Origin: Anaerolineales bacterium
GTDB lineage: Bacteria; Chloroflexota; Anaerolineae; Anaerolineales; Villigracilaceae
DNA length: 6,179 nt
Assembly: GCA_028689195.1 (NCBI GenBank)
Contig: JAQTWR010000174.1
Coordinates: forward strand, 1-6,179
Reading direction: 5' to 3'
Part shown: one piece after another, positions 1 to 5,716 of the stretch
How the letters are laid out: every line of letters starts with the position of its first letter
Position numbering within the stretch: position 1 is the stretch's first letter
Notes under the pieces: model-generated
The model's database searches: none
Told to the model about the DNA's origin: nothing
Seen by the model: only the letters and a program-made list of their open reading frames with translations
Translations under genes and position numbers: made by a program

Positions 1-165
1 AACAAAGGCAACGATGAGTTGGCTCATTACGCTTGCGTCTGCGGCAATATCAATGGAGTTTGAGGTAGGTTGAAATACGGCAACTGCAACGGCGACCACA
101 ACGAATACAATTCCGAGCATGACAATAATCACGGGATCAACGGATTTATTTTGATTCTTTGACAT
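1..165 (-). CDS. N-terminus of a membrane protein (partial)
   Basis: This is the first 55 codons of a minus-strand gene, open to the window edge; the C-terminal part lies outside. The ATG at 165 is preceded by GAGG four bases upstream, a usable ribosome binding site. Residues 1-10 are polar and lysine/asparagine-rich (MSKNQNKSVD). Residues 12-31 form one strongly hydrophobic Val/Ile/Ala membrane segment, then comes a short soluble stretch (QPTSNSIDIAADASV) and the start of a second hydrophobic segment (MSQLIVAFV). It is the last gene visible in the copper group, 67 bases after the lipoprotein gene, and is probably cotranscribed with it. Beginning a new helix after a short linker would fit a TauE/SafE-like or CcdA-like multi-pass protein, often found near copper genes, but the fragment is too short to assign. 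It is a confident gene start with unknown function. Confidence 0.72.
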   Translation of the reverse strand, partial: MSKNQNKSVDPVIIVMLGIVFVVVAVAVAVFQPTSNSIDIAADASVMSQLIVAFV

Positions 166-178
166 TAGACCTCGGGGG

Positions 179-212
179 AGGTAGACATGTTTACTTCTGT
201 ACATGTCTACCT
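179..212. repeat. Perfect 12-bp inverted repeat in the lipoprotein/membrane-protein gap
   Basis: AGGTAGACATGT (179-190) and ACATGTCTACCT (201-212) are exact reverse complements around a 10-base loop. On the minus strand the right flank adds related direct repeats (AGGTAGGC then AGGTAGAC). No T-tract follows, so it is a poor intrinsic terminator. In the minus-strand mRNA it would be a stable hairpin ending about 13 bases before the next start codon. It could be a processing or stability element, or simply a dispersed genomic repeat. Confidence 0.8.
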
Positions 213-232
213 GCCTACCTGTTTACAGAACC

Positions 233-742
233 CTATCGCTTCCCGCCGTCCCAAACGACGAAGGGCATGTTGATGACAACGCCGGGCTTTTCAATGGAGA
301 GGTCGCCCGCAGTCTCCGCGTTCAAAACTTCTGTGGCGGATTTCAATTCGCGCGCTTTGGCTGCATCCTTCCACGCGACCAGATTCAAGCGTCGCAGCGG
401 GGTATAGCCATCCGTGCCGGGCGGGCTATCAAAGACATCGGGTTGAAAGCCGAAAGGTCCCGACCCGTTTACGCCATTGGTAAAAACGTAGACATTCGCT
501 AACGATTCATCCGGAACATTTGCAAGCGAAGGCACAAGCACAACAGGCGACTTCATCATGTTAGTGAGTTTTTCAGCAACGCCCGCATCCGACGCTTCGG
601 TGTGGACAAAATAAATTTCCTTGCTTTCCGCCCATGCTTTACCAGCGGGCAGTTCGGCTTTGGCGGGTCCGCTTTGCTGCGGGGCGCACGCGGTCAATAA
701 AATCATCGCGGCGATAATGAGGAGGAGAGAGAGTTTTTTCAT
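233..742 (-). CDS. Secreted lipoprotein, probable DUF7482-type, in the copper operon
   Basis: This is a 169-residue protein. Residues 1-18 are a lipoprotein signal peptide: MKK, then a hydrophobic core and a lipobox L-T-A-C with Cys19 as the lipidated residue. The mature part starts APQQSG and has no other cysteine. I chose the ATG at 742 because the signal peptide begins there and AGGA sits six bases upstream. An in-frame upstream ATG at 802 would only add 20 residues encoded by intergenic repeats. Recognisable stretches are EIYFVHTEASD (about 42-52), NMMKSP, VYVFTNG, FGFQPDVFDSPPG and a C-terminal GVVINMPFVVWDGG. From memory this pattern matches a family annotated as DUF7482, whose function is unknown to me. 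It lies 79 bases after copA and is probably cotranscribed. Location outside the membrane next to a Cu+ exporter suggests a role in extracytoplasmic copper handling, which is inference only. His and Met residues (FVHT, NMM, NMP) could bind metal. Confidence 0.82.
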   Translation of the reverse strand: MKKLSLLLIIAAMILLTACAPQQSGPAKAELPAGKAWAESKEIYFVHTEASDAGVAEKLTNMMKSPVVLVPSLANVPDESLANVYVFTNGVNGSGPFGFQPDVFDSPPGTDGYTPLRRLNLVAWKDAAKARELKSATEVLNAETAGDLSIEKPGVVINMPFVVWDGGKR

Positions 743-752
743 TGTTTTCCTG

Positions 753-816
753 TAATTGGTAATTGGTAATTGGTAATTGGTAATTGATTTTTTCCTAATC
801 ACTAATTACCAATTAC
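753..816. repeat. TAATTGG heptamer array with inverted copy
   Basis: TAATTGG is repeated head to tail at 753-759, 760-766, 767-773 and 774-780, followed by a variant TAATTGA at 781-787. After a 15-base spacer the complementary sequence TAATTACCAATTAC occupies 803-816, so the block can fold into a hairpin with alternative registers. It fills the gap between copA and the lipoprotein gene, upstream of the latter's ribosome binding site. Confidence 0.9.
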
Positions 817-821
817 TGAAT

Positions 822-3296
822 TTAAATCTTCTGTCCGCGCAGGCGCAGACTGTTCGTCACAACAAACACGCTGCTGAACGCCATCGCGCCAGCGGCAAGC
901 ATCGGGTTCAAATATCCAAGCGCGGCGGCGGGGATAAGCACCACGTTATAGATAAACGCCCAGAATAAATTTTGCTTGATGGTTGCAACTGTTTTGCGCG
1001 AGAGATTGATCGCGCGCGCAACGCCGCGCAAATCGCCGCTCATCAAAGTTACGGGCGCGGCAGCCATCGCCACGTCGGTTCCCGTTCCAATCGCGAGTCC
1101 CACATCGGCTTGAGCCAGCGCGGGCGCATCGTTCACGCCGTCGCCAACCATCGCCACTACGTTAGACTTTTGACCTTCGACTTTCAACTGTAACTTCTTG
1201 ACTTCGCTCGCTTTGCCTTCCGGTAAAACTTCGGCAAGCACGGCATCCACGCCCACTTGTTTCGCAATCGCGTCGGCGGTCTTTTGGTTGTCGCCCGTAA
1301 TCATCGCAACTTTCAAACCCATGCGATGCAAATCTTCAATCGCGGCTTTTGAACTTTCTTTGATCGTATCCGCCACCGCGATAATGCCCGCGGCTTGATT
1401 ATCAATCGCGACAAACATCGCGGTTTTCGCTTCAGATTGAAGACGCGCCACTTCGGATTCGAGTCCGCCTAACGATATGCCCTCAGCCTCGAACATTCTC
1501 TGGTTGCCGATCAGCGCGACTTTTCCTTCCACCTCGGCGCGGACTCCATATCCCGGAGTCGCTTTGAACCCGGAGATTTCCGCGAGCGTCAATCCGCGCG
1601 TAGTCGCCTCAGCCCAAATAGATTCGCCCAGCGGATGTTCGCTGCCTTTTTCGACAGACGCGGCGAGGCGTAATAACTCGTCATCTGTGATTCGTGATTC
1701 GTGATTCGTGATAATATCCGTCACCGCCGGTTGACCTTTCGTGATCGTTCCCGTTTTATCCAAAACAACCACGTCCACTTTTCCAGCGCGTTCCAAGGCT
1801 TCGCTGGTGCGGAAGAGAATTCCAATTTCAGCGCCTTTGCCTGAGCCAACCATCACAGCCGTCGGCGTGGCGAGTCCCATCGCGCATGGACAGGCGATGA
1901 CCAACACGGCGACCATGTTTATAAGCGCGCGCGTGAAGTTATCAATATCCGCGTTGATGGGCAATGCGGGTCCAAAAAAATACCAGCCCGCAAAAGTCAG
2001 CGCGGCGGTACCAATCACAAACGGGACGAAGATCGCGGAGACCTGATCTGCCATTTTTTGAATCGGCGCTTTGCTTCCCTGCGCGTCTTCGACGAGTTTG
2101 ATAATCTGCGCGAGCGCGGTTTCTTTTCCAACTTTGGTCGCTTCAAATTTGAGCAAGCCAAGTTTATTGAGCGTCGCGCCAATCACCGCGTCGCCAAGTT
2201 TTTTCTCGACGGGCAAAGACTCGCCCGTCAGCATGGATTCGTCAATCGTACTGCGCCCCTCGACGACAACGCCGTCCACAGGGATTGTCTCGCCGGGCTT
2301 GACGACCACCACATCGCCCACGCGGACGTCATCGGCGGGCACTTCAATTTCCGCGTTATCGCGAATGACGCGCGCGGTTTTGGCGCGAAGCCCCATCAAT
2401 TTTTTGATCGCTTCCGAGGTGCGTCCCTTTGCGCGCGCTTCTAGGAATTTTCCAAGTTTGATGAGCGTAATGATGACTGCGGCTGTCTCGTAATAGACGT
2501 GCCCCATCAGCAAGCCGAATGTGATTGGCAGCGAATAGAAAAACGCGGCGGACGAGCCCATCACAATCAATACATCCATGTTCGCGGATTTATTGCGCAC
2601 GGCTTTGAACGCGCCGACATAATATTGCCAGCCCACATAAAATTGAACGGGCAGCGCCAGCGCAAGCATTAACCATCCAAACCACGGCTGCGCCTCGCGC
2701 ATTCCGTCCATTGCCTCGCCCGTATAAAAAAACGAGGGTAGCAAACTAAAATCTTTGCTCATGGAAAGCACAAAGAGCGGCACGGTGAAAATTAAACCAA
2801 CAATGAGCAAACGTTTTTGCTCGTTGATCTCATGTTCGCGCGCTTTGGCTTCGGCGTCTTCCGCTTCGCCGCCGAGTTCCATCGCCTCAAAGCCGGCGGA
2901 TGCGACCGCGCGGCGCAACTCGGCTTGCGTGATGATGGTGGGAATATATCTCACGCGCGCTTTTTCGTTTGCAAAAGTCACCTGCGCTTCGAGAACGCCT
3001 TCGAGTTTGGCGAGAGATTTCTCTAAACGAGTCGCGTCGTTCACGTCAGACAAACGCTTGATAATCAAATCCGCTTCGCCGGTGGCAATTCCATATCCCG
3101 CGCGATTGACGCGCGCAATGACCTCGGTCAAGCCGAGTTTGGAAGCGTCGAAATCCACCGTAGCGCGTTCCGACGAAAGATTCACCACCGCGCTTTCCAC
3201 GCCGTCGAGTTTCTTGAGGTTACGTTCAACCGTTGCGACGCAGTTCGCGCAAGTCATACCTGTAATTGGGAGTGTTAATTGTTTGGTTTCAGTCAT
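822..3296 (-). CDS. copA: Cu+-exporting P1B-type ATPase CopA
   Basis: This 824-residue inner-membrane pump uses ATP to move Cu(I) out of the cytoplasm. The N-terminus carries one intact HMA metal-binding domain (about 6-72, GMTCANC with Cys16 and Cys19) and a second HMA fold (about 76-140) lacking the CxxC pair. Then come membrane helices at about 163-180, 205-225, 240-262 and 265-283, the actuator domain with TGES at 357-360, two helices at about 418-440 and 456-478 with the transport motif C469-P470-C471, the phosphorylation motif D513-KTGT, SEHP at 552-555, TGD at 667-669 and GDGVND at 718-723. The last two helices hold Y783-N784 and M805-x-x-S808-S809; with CPC these are the signature of Cu+ (P1B-1) ATPases. 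Full length and intact. The ATG at 3296 sits just before the HMA domain, with no convincing Shine-Dalgarno sequence. Its likely donor is the CopZ-like protein 80 bases upstream. Odd feature: residues about 529-538 ([10 protein letters not shown]) are encoded by a seven-base tandem repeat. Confidence 0.98.
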   Translation of the reverse strand: MTETKQLTLPITGMTCANCVATVERNLKKLDGVESAVVNLSSERATVDFDASKLGLTEVIARVNRAGYGIATGEADLIIKRLSDVNDATRLEKSLAKLEGVLEAQVTFANEKARVRYIPTIITQAELRRAVASAGFEAMELGGEAEDAEAKAREHEINEQKRLLIVGLIFTVPLFVLSMSKDFSLLPSFFYTGEAMDGMREAQPWFGWLMLALALPVQFYVGWQYYVGAFKAVRNKSANMDVLIVMGSSAAFFYSLPITFGLLMGHVYYETAAVIITLIKLGKFLEARAKGRTSEAIKKLMGLRAKTARVIRDNAEIEVPADDVRVGDVVVVKPGETIPVDGVVVEGRSTIDESMLTGESLPVEKKLGDAVIGATLNKLGLLKFEATKVGKETALAQIIKLVEDAQGSKAPIQKMADQVSAIFVPFVIGTAALTFAGWYFFGPALPINADIDNFTRALINMVAVLVIACPCAMGLATPTAVMVGSGKGAEIGILFRTSEALERAGKVDVVVLDKTGTITKGQPAVTDIITNHESRITDDELLRLAASVEKGSEHPLGESIWAEATTRGLTLAEISGFKATPGYGVRAEVEGKVALIGNQRMFEAEGISLGGLESEVARLQSEAKTAMFVAIDNQAAGIIAVADTIKESSKAAIEDLHRMGLKVAMITGDNQKTADAIAKQVGVDAVLAEVLPEGKASEVKKLQLKVEGQKSNVVAMVGDGVNDAPALAQADVGLAIGTGTDVAMAAAPVTLMSGDLRGVARAINLSRKTVATIKQNLFWAFIYNVVLIPAAALGYLNPMLAAGAMAFSSVFVVTNSLRLRGQKI
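1687..1712. repeat. Heptamer array inside the copA coding sequence
   Basis: GTGATTC is repeated at 1687-1693, 1694-1700 and 1701-1707, followed by a partial copy GTGAT at 1708-1712. Read in another phase the unit is TGATTCG, close to the TAATTGG and TAATTCG units in the gaps of this operon. On the coding strand it is translated in frame as T-N-H-E-S-R-I-T, between DKTGT and the nucleotide-binding domain of CopA. Three seven-base units equal 21 bases, so the frame is kept. Confidence 0.92.
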
Positions 3297-3303
3297 TTTG
3301 ATA

Positions 3304-3372
3304 ATTGGAGGTTAGTAATTGGTAATTAGAGATTGGGAATTACCAATTACTAATTGCCAATCTCCAATCTCT
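3304..3372. repeat. Nested inverted repeat in the copZ/copA gap
   Basis: A perfect 16-bp inverted repeat is formed by TTAGTAATTGGTAATT (3312-3327) and AATTACCAATTACTAA (3338-3353) around a 10-base loop. Outside it, ATTGGAG (3304-3310) pairs with CTCCAAT (3362-3368). The loop sequence AGAGATTGG (3328-3336) is also complementary to CCAATCTCT (3364-3372), allowing an alternative fold. The core is the TAATTGG heptamer family. It lies between the copZ stop and the copA start, in a region that shows no good ribosome binding site for copA. Confidence 0.88.
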
Positions 3373-3376
3373 GATC

Positions 3377-3595
3377 TTACAACGTAATCAGCCCTTCGGC
3401 GGGATAATTGATCTCAGCCAGCAGCGCCTTGATTTTCTCTTCGCTTGCGGGCGCATCGAAAGTAATGACAACCTTCTTGCTTTCGATTTCTGCTTTCACA
3501 GATTGAACGCCCTGCAAGTCGGCGACTTCTGTCTCGATTGTATGGGTGCAATGTCCGCAGGAAATCGCGGGGACGGAATAGGTAACTGTAGTCAT
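3377..3595 (-). CDS. copZ: CopZ-like copper chaperone (single HMA domain)
   Basis: This 72-residue cytoplasmic protein consists of one heavy-metal-associated (HMA) domain. The metal site is Cys13-Gly-His-Cys16, preceded by the typical first strand (VTYSVPAIS). It then follows the family pattern: a helix (HTIETEVADL), VQSVKAEIESKKVVITFD, and a last helix and strand. The length equals that of a normal CopZ. Members of this family bind Cu(I) through the two cysteines and pass it to CopA or to the regulator. The start is firm: GGAG lies seven bases upstream of the ATG at 3595. It sits between csoR and copA, the classical order. The CGHC site with His between the cysteines differs from the commoner CxxC forms, but is seen in the family. 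Mercury or other soft-metal binding is possible in principle; context argues for copper. Confidence 0.93.
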   Translation of the reverse strand: MTTVTYSVPAISCGHCTHTIETEVADLQGVQSVKAEIESKKVVITFDAPASEEKIKALLAEINYPAEGLITL

Positions 3596-3629
3596 GGGAA
3601 TTCTCCTTTTTTGATTTTAGATTTTTGCT

Positions 3630-3660
3630 AATTACGAAATACGTAATGCGTAATTCGTAA
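3630..3660. repeat. Degenerate heptamer array in the csoR/copZ gap
   Basis: Four seven-base units follow each other: AATTACG (3630-3636), AAATACG (3637-3643), TAATGCG (3644-3650) and TAATTCG (3651-3657). The ends TTACGAA (3632-3638) and TTCGTAA (3654-3660) form an inverted repeat. The following bases to about 3700 contain loosely repeated CAACTATC-like words. It belongs to the same repeat style as the other gaps of this operon. Confidence 0.75.
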
Positions 3661-3699
3661 CAAACTGCCAACTATGCAACTATCAAACTACACAACTAT

Positions 3700-3969
3700 C
3701 TAAACTTTTGTAGACATCTCGAATACTTCGGTAATTTCCTTTAACACGCGCTCGCGTTCCTTCTTGTCGCTGCCTTGAATGGCGGTAATGACGCATGAAT
3801 TCAAATGGTCTTCGAGAATTCTCGAACTCACCTTGTTGAGCGCGCCCTCTATCGCCTGTATCTGACGGATGACGTCAATGCAGTAGGCGTCCTCCTCCAC
3901 CATGCGGATCACGCCGCGCAGGTGTCCCTCCACCGTTTTCAATCTTCGCAAAGTATTGTCGTTATCCAT
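3700..3969 (-). CDS. csoR: Copper-sensing transcriptional repressor CsoR
   Basis: This is an 89-residue all-helical DNA-binding protein of the CsoR/RcnR (DUF156) family. Numbering from the ATG at 3969, Cys30, His55 and Cys59 give the C-x24-H-x3-C copper site of CsoR. The last ligand being Cys rather than His argues against RcnR, and the presence of the His argues against CstR. The family core LRRLKTVEGHLRGVIRMVEE is at the N-terminus. An ATG at 4023 is in frame but would add 18 residues encoded across the operator. I prefer 3969 because GAGG lies five bases upstream and the shorter form matches the usual N-terminus. Members of this family repress copper genes and release DNA when they bind Cu(I). 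It is the first gene of the leftward group, just downstream of a strong promoter and a matching operator, so autoregulation and control of copZ-copA are likely. Confidence 0.95.
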   Translation of the reverse strand: MDNDNTLRRLKTVEGHLRGVIRMVEEDAYCIDVIRQIQAIEGALNKVSSRILEDHLNSCVITAIQGSDKKERERVLKEITEVFEMSTKV

Positions 3970-4008
3970 AAGTTCCTCTGGTCTCCAGATAAGGCTTGCC
4001 GCGTTCTT

Positions 4009-4038
4009 CTTATCCCCCCCCATGGGGGGTGGGATAAG
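4009..4038. promoter_or_regulatory. Probable CsoR operator
   Basis: A 30-base near-perfect palindrome: CTTATCCC (4009-4016) matches GGGATAAG (4031-4038) exactly, and the inner C-tract pairs with the G-tract (4018-4021 with 4026-4029), with only a few central mismatches. A C/G tract flanked by an A/T-rich TAT...ATA inverted repeat is the known form of CsoR-type operators. It lies 40 bases upstream of the csoR ATG and covers the expected transcription start of the leftward promoter, so bound CsoR would block initiation or early elongation. Confidence 0.82.
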
Positions 4039-4041
4039 CCG

Positions 4042-4070
4042 AATATAAGCATATCGTCTAATTTTGTCAA
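4042..4070 (-). promoter_or_regulatory. Strong sigma-70-type promoter of the csoR-copZ-copA group
   Basis: On the minus strand a perfect -35 TTGACA (4070-4065) is followed by exactly 17 bases and then TATATT (4047-4042), a near-perfect -10. The predicted start is near 4035, inside the CsoR operator. The leader to the csoR ATG would be about 65 bases. Confidence 0.85.
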
Positions 4071-4092
4071 GCCAGAAATCTCGTTTGACAAA
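4063..4092. promoter_or_regulatory. Palindrome in the divergent control region
   Basis: TTTGTCAA (4063-4070) and TTGACAAA (4085-4092) are perfect inverted copies with a 14-base spacer. The left arm contains the -35 box of the leftward promoter. The right arm lies 17 bases before the Crp/Fnr start codon, next to a possible -10 TAAAAT at 4097-4102. The spacing does not fit the standard FNR or CRP box. It could be a second regulator site or a chance duplication of a -35-like word. Confidence 0.4.
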
Positions 4093-4108
4093 GAGGTAAA
4101 ATCAGGGC

Positions 4109-4810
4109 ATGGATATTCAGCCAAAGGACTTAAGACGGGTCGTTGTTTTTCAAAACGCGACGGACGATGATCTGCATCTTATTTTACAAAACAGCATCAT
4201 GCGTCCCGTAGAAGAAGGCGGGTATTTTTTCTTTCAGGGTGATGCGGCGGAGTATTTATACATCCTCGCCAGCGGACAGATTAAACTCATGCAGTCGAAT
4301 CCAAACGGGCAGCAAGTGAACCTGCGGACGATTTATCCGTGGCAGATGTTCGGTGCGCTGGGGGTTGTCCGCGCGGTAGCAACCTACCCCGCAACCGCGC
4401 AAGCGCTGGAGGATAGTTCCGCGCTTGCCATCAAAAGCGATTTCCTGCATGAGATGCTCGCCACGCGCCCGTATCTTTCTTTCGACCTCATGCATTTGAT
4501 GACTTCCTACATTCAAGAGATGCAATCGCGCTATCGCGAGCTCGCCACCGAGCGCGTGGAGCAGCGAATCGCCAACGCGCTGATTCGACTCGCGGGGCAA
4601 TCGGGGATTAAGTTGAGTCAAGAAAATGGAATCGAGTTATCTTTCTCACGGCAGGATGTGGCGGAAATGACCGGCGCCACGCTGTACACCGTCAGCCGTT
4701 TGTTGAGCAAGTGGGAACGCAAGGGAATTATCCAAACCGGCAGGGAAAAAATTCGCATTCTCCAGCCGCATGAATTGGTACGCATCGCCGATGGACTCGA
4801 CAAAAAATAA
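4109..4810 (+). CDS. Crp/Fnr-family transcription regulator, cysteine-free (DNR-like?)
   Basis: This is a 233-residue cytoplasmic regulator. Residues about 8-125 form the cyclic-nucleotide-binding-type beta barrel (GGYFFFQGD, LYILASGQIKL, FGALG), then comes the long dimerisation helix (about 126-160) and a Crp-type winged helix at about 178-218 (SRQDVAEMTGATLYTVSRLL, then GII). It has no cysteine at all, so it cannot hold an FNR-type iron-sulfur cluster. In the ligand pocket, FGALG replaces FGELG and YPATAQAL stands where CRP has its Arg-Ser-Ala; the Glu and Arg that hold cAMP are absent, so cAMP binding is unlikely. The YPATAQA pattern recalls DNR/NnrR-type regulators, which sense NO through haem, but this is a resemblance only. 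The ATG at 4109 fits the family N-terminus, although the nearest Shine-Dalgarno-like AGAGG is 12 bases away. It is divergent from csoR and overlaps the next gene. Confidence 0.93.
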   Translation: MDIQPKDLRRVVVFQNATDDDLHLILQNSIMRPVEEGGYFFFQGDAAEYLYILASGQIKLMQSNPNGQQVNLRTIYPWQMFGALGVVRAVATYPATAQALEDSSALAIKSDFLHEMLATRPYLSFDLMHLMTSYIQEMQSRYRELATERVEQRIANALIRLAGQSGIKLSQENGIELSFSRQDVAEMTGATLYTVSRLLSKWERKGIIQTGREKIRILQPHELVRIADGLDKK

Positions 4811-5327
4811 CGCGCCCGAAGAATCGCCCTCGAATAGTTTATGTAAATCTTGCGGGTTGTGCTGCACCGGACATTTATTCATCTGGGTCAGACTCAACGC
4901 GCCGGAATTGAACCCCGCGCAAGCATTGGGATTAAATGTGATTCGCTCCGATCCACGCCAGCGCGGATTTACGCAGCCGTGCCCGCTGTGGCAGGAAGTT
5001 TGCACGGTTTACGCATCGCCAAATTACCCGCGCTCGTGCCGCTCTTATCAATGCAAACTGCTCAAGGATATGGCGGAAGAATTAATTCAACTGCCGCAAG
5101 CATTGACTCTGATTGAACAAGCCAGAGAAATGATCGCCGAACTGGAATTACGCCTGCCAGCTTCACCGAGTTCAAATTTCCGCGAGCGGCTGGTCGGATA
5201 TATCGAAGGTTTCGAGGAATCTACGGGGGAAGAATTGAGATTGAAGGCGAACGCGCTTATTTCCTTTTATGAAAAATATTTTGGCGCCAATGATTTAATT
5301 GACAAGCCAGAGTCTGCGCCTGATTAG
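4791..5327 (+). CDS. YkgJ-type CxxCxxCC cysteine-cluster protein
   Basis: This 178-residue soluble protein carries the CxxCxxCC signature of the YkgJ family (PF03692, putative zinc- or iron-chelating domain). Numbered from the ATG at 4791, cysteines are at 18, 21, 24 and 25 (CKSCGLCC), then 64 (QPCPLW), 71 (VC), 83 and 88 (SCRSYQC). All eight are typical metal-binding positions of the family. The C-terminal half is helical and cysteine-free (LEL and EELRLK segments). The start is uncertain: ATG 4791 overlaps the end of the regulator gene by 20 bases, and an upstream in-frame ATG at 4770 would add seven residues. Neither has a good ribosome binding site, so translation is probably coupled to the regulator gene. 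The family's exact role is unknown; the pairing suggests a redox or metal function under that regulator. Confidence 0.9.
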   Translation: MDSTKNNAPEESPSNSLCKSCGLCCTGHLFIWVRLNAPELNPAQALGLNVIRSDPRQRGFTQPCPLWQEVCTVYASPNYPRSCRSYQCKLLKDMAEELIQLPQALTLIEQAREMIAELELRLPASPSSNFRERLVGYIEGFEESTGEELRLKANALISFYEKYFGANDLIDKPESAPD

Positions 5328-5438
5328 AATTTAATTTTCTATCCGCGAATTTCACAAAGAAGCGCGAATCCAATCGGCTTTTTAGCGACATTTCGTATTC
5401 TTCGTGGAAAAGTTTGCTTCGGTATCGCGGCGCGTTAT

Positions 5439-5452
5439 TTGCGCCAGCGCAA
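5439..5452. promoter_or_regulatory. FNR/DNR-shaped palindrome upstream of the CVGC gene
   Basis: TTGCG-CCAG-CGCAA is a perfect inverted repeat with the 5-4-5 spacing and the outer TTG...CAA bases of FNR/DNR boxes (consensus TTGAT-N4-ATCAA); the inner bases differ. It extends to TTTGCG...CGCAAA (5438-5453). A weak -10-like TATTCT lies at 5475-5480. If that is used, the palindrome is centred about 41 bases upstream of the start, the usual place for an activator of this family. It could equally be a chance hairpin. Confidence 0.35.
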
Positions 5453-5490
5453 AGACAGCATGGGGGAAAGGCGGTATTCTGATGTTCATC

Positions 5491-5703
5491 ATGAACAACA
5501 GTTTGAAACTTTCAGAAATCAGCGTGGAAAATATTTTGAAGTCTGCGCCCGAGGCGCCGAGATTTTTTCTCGATTGGCGCACCAACTGCGTGGGTTGTAA
5601 TTTCGCGCGCTTTTGCTCGATTCAAGATGTCGTCAACAGTTATCAATTCGATGAAAAGAAATTTCTGGAAGCCATACAAAAACTGAACGTTCAAAAATCT
5701 TAA
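5491..5703 (+). CDS. Small DUF1858-like CVGC redox protein
   Basis: This protein of about 70 residues has the layout of DUF1858 / hybrid-cluster-protein-associated redox-disulfide domains: a short helical start (LSEISVENILKSAPEAPRFF), then a conserved Cys-Val-Gly-Cys (Cys33 and Cys36 counting from the ATG at 5491), then a helical tail (IQDVVNSYQFDEKKFLEAIQKL). An additional Cys42 (FCS) gives C-x2-C-x5-C, more than the usual pair. The start could be 5491 or 5482 (three residues longer, MFI). A G-rich AAGGCGG lies upstream of both, and the open frame reaches back to 5404 without similarity to the family. The stop is 13 bases before the cytochrome gene, so they form one unit. Domains of this kind are often found with nitrogen-oxide and sulfur redox genes; the function here is not established. 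I am fairly sure that it is a real gene. Confidence 0.8.
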   Translation: MNNSLKLSEISVENILKSAPEAPRFFLDWRTNCVGCNFARFCSIQDVVNSYQFDEKKFLEAIQKLNVQKS

Positions 5704-5716
5704 TCAGGAGAACAAA

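Noticed and set aside
743..802. 20-residue N-terminal extension of the lipoprotein from an ATG at 802
   Set aside because: It is encoded by the TAATTGG repeat array and precedes a complete lipoprotein signal peptide with its own ribosome binding site.
753..816. Heptamer arrays as a CRISPR array
   Set aside because: The units are seven bases and directly adjacent, without spacers of constant length, and no cas gene is present.
2071..2493. Open frame of 140 codons on the plus strand inside copA
   Set aside because: It is antisense to a conserved ATPase region, has a Ser/Thr-rich composition typical of a shadow frame, and shows no recognisable domain.
2755..3315. Open frame of 186 codons on the plus strand opposite the CopA N-terminus
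   Set aside because: It lies opposite the HMA domains and first helix of CopA; the composition (Ser, Ala, Arg) is that of a reverse-complement shadow.
3312..3353. 16-bp inverted repeat as an intrinsic terminator between copZ and copA
   Set aside because: The stem is AT-rich, no T-tract follows on the minus strand, and termination here would cut the pump off from its chaperone and regulator.
3970..4023. 18-residue extension of CsoR from an ATG at 4023
   Set aside because: It runs through the operator palindrome, has no ribosome binding site and goes beyond the usual CsoR N-terminus; the ATG at 3969 has GAGG at a good distance.
3805..4170. Plus-strand open frame spanning csoR antisense and the control region
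   Set aside because: It overlaps csoR, the operator and the promoter, and the start of the Crp/Fnr gene in another frame; no family resemblance.
5344..5410. Repeated CGCGAAT words and TTCGTATTCTTCGTGG as another repeat family
   Set aside because: Only two exact copies of a seven-base word, with no regular period; too little to separate from chance.
5404..5481. Upstream in-frame extension of the CVGC protein
   Set aside because: The extra residues (MEKFASVSRRV...) are unlike the family start and cover the TTGCG-N4-CGCAA palindrome; the later ATGs fit better.
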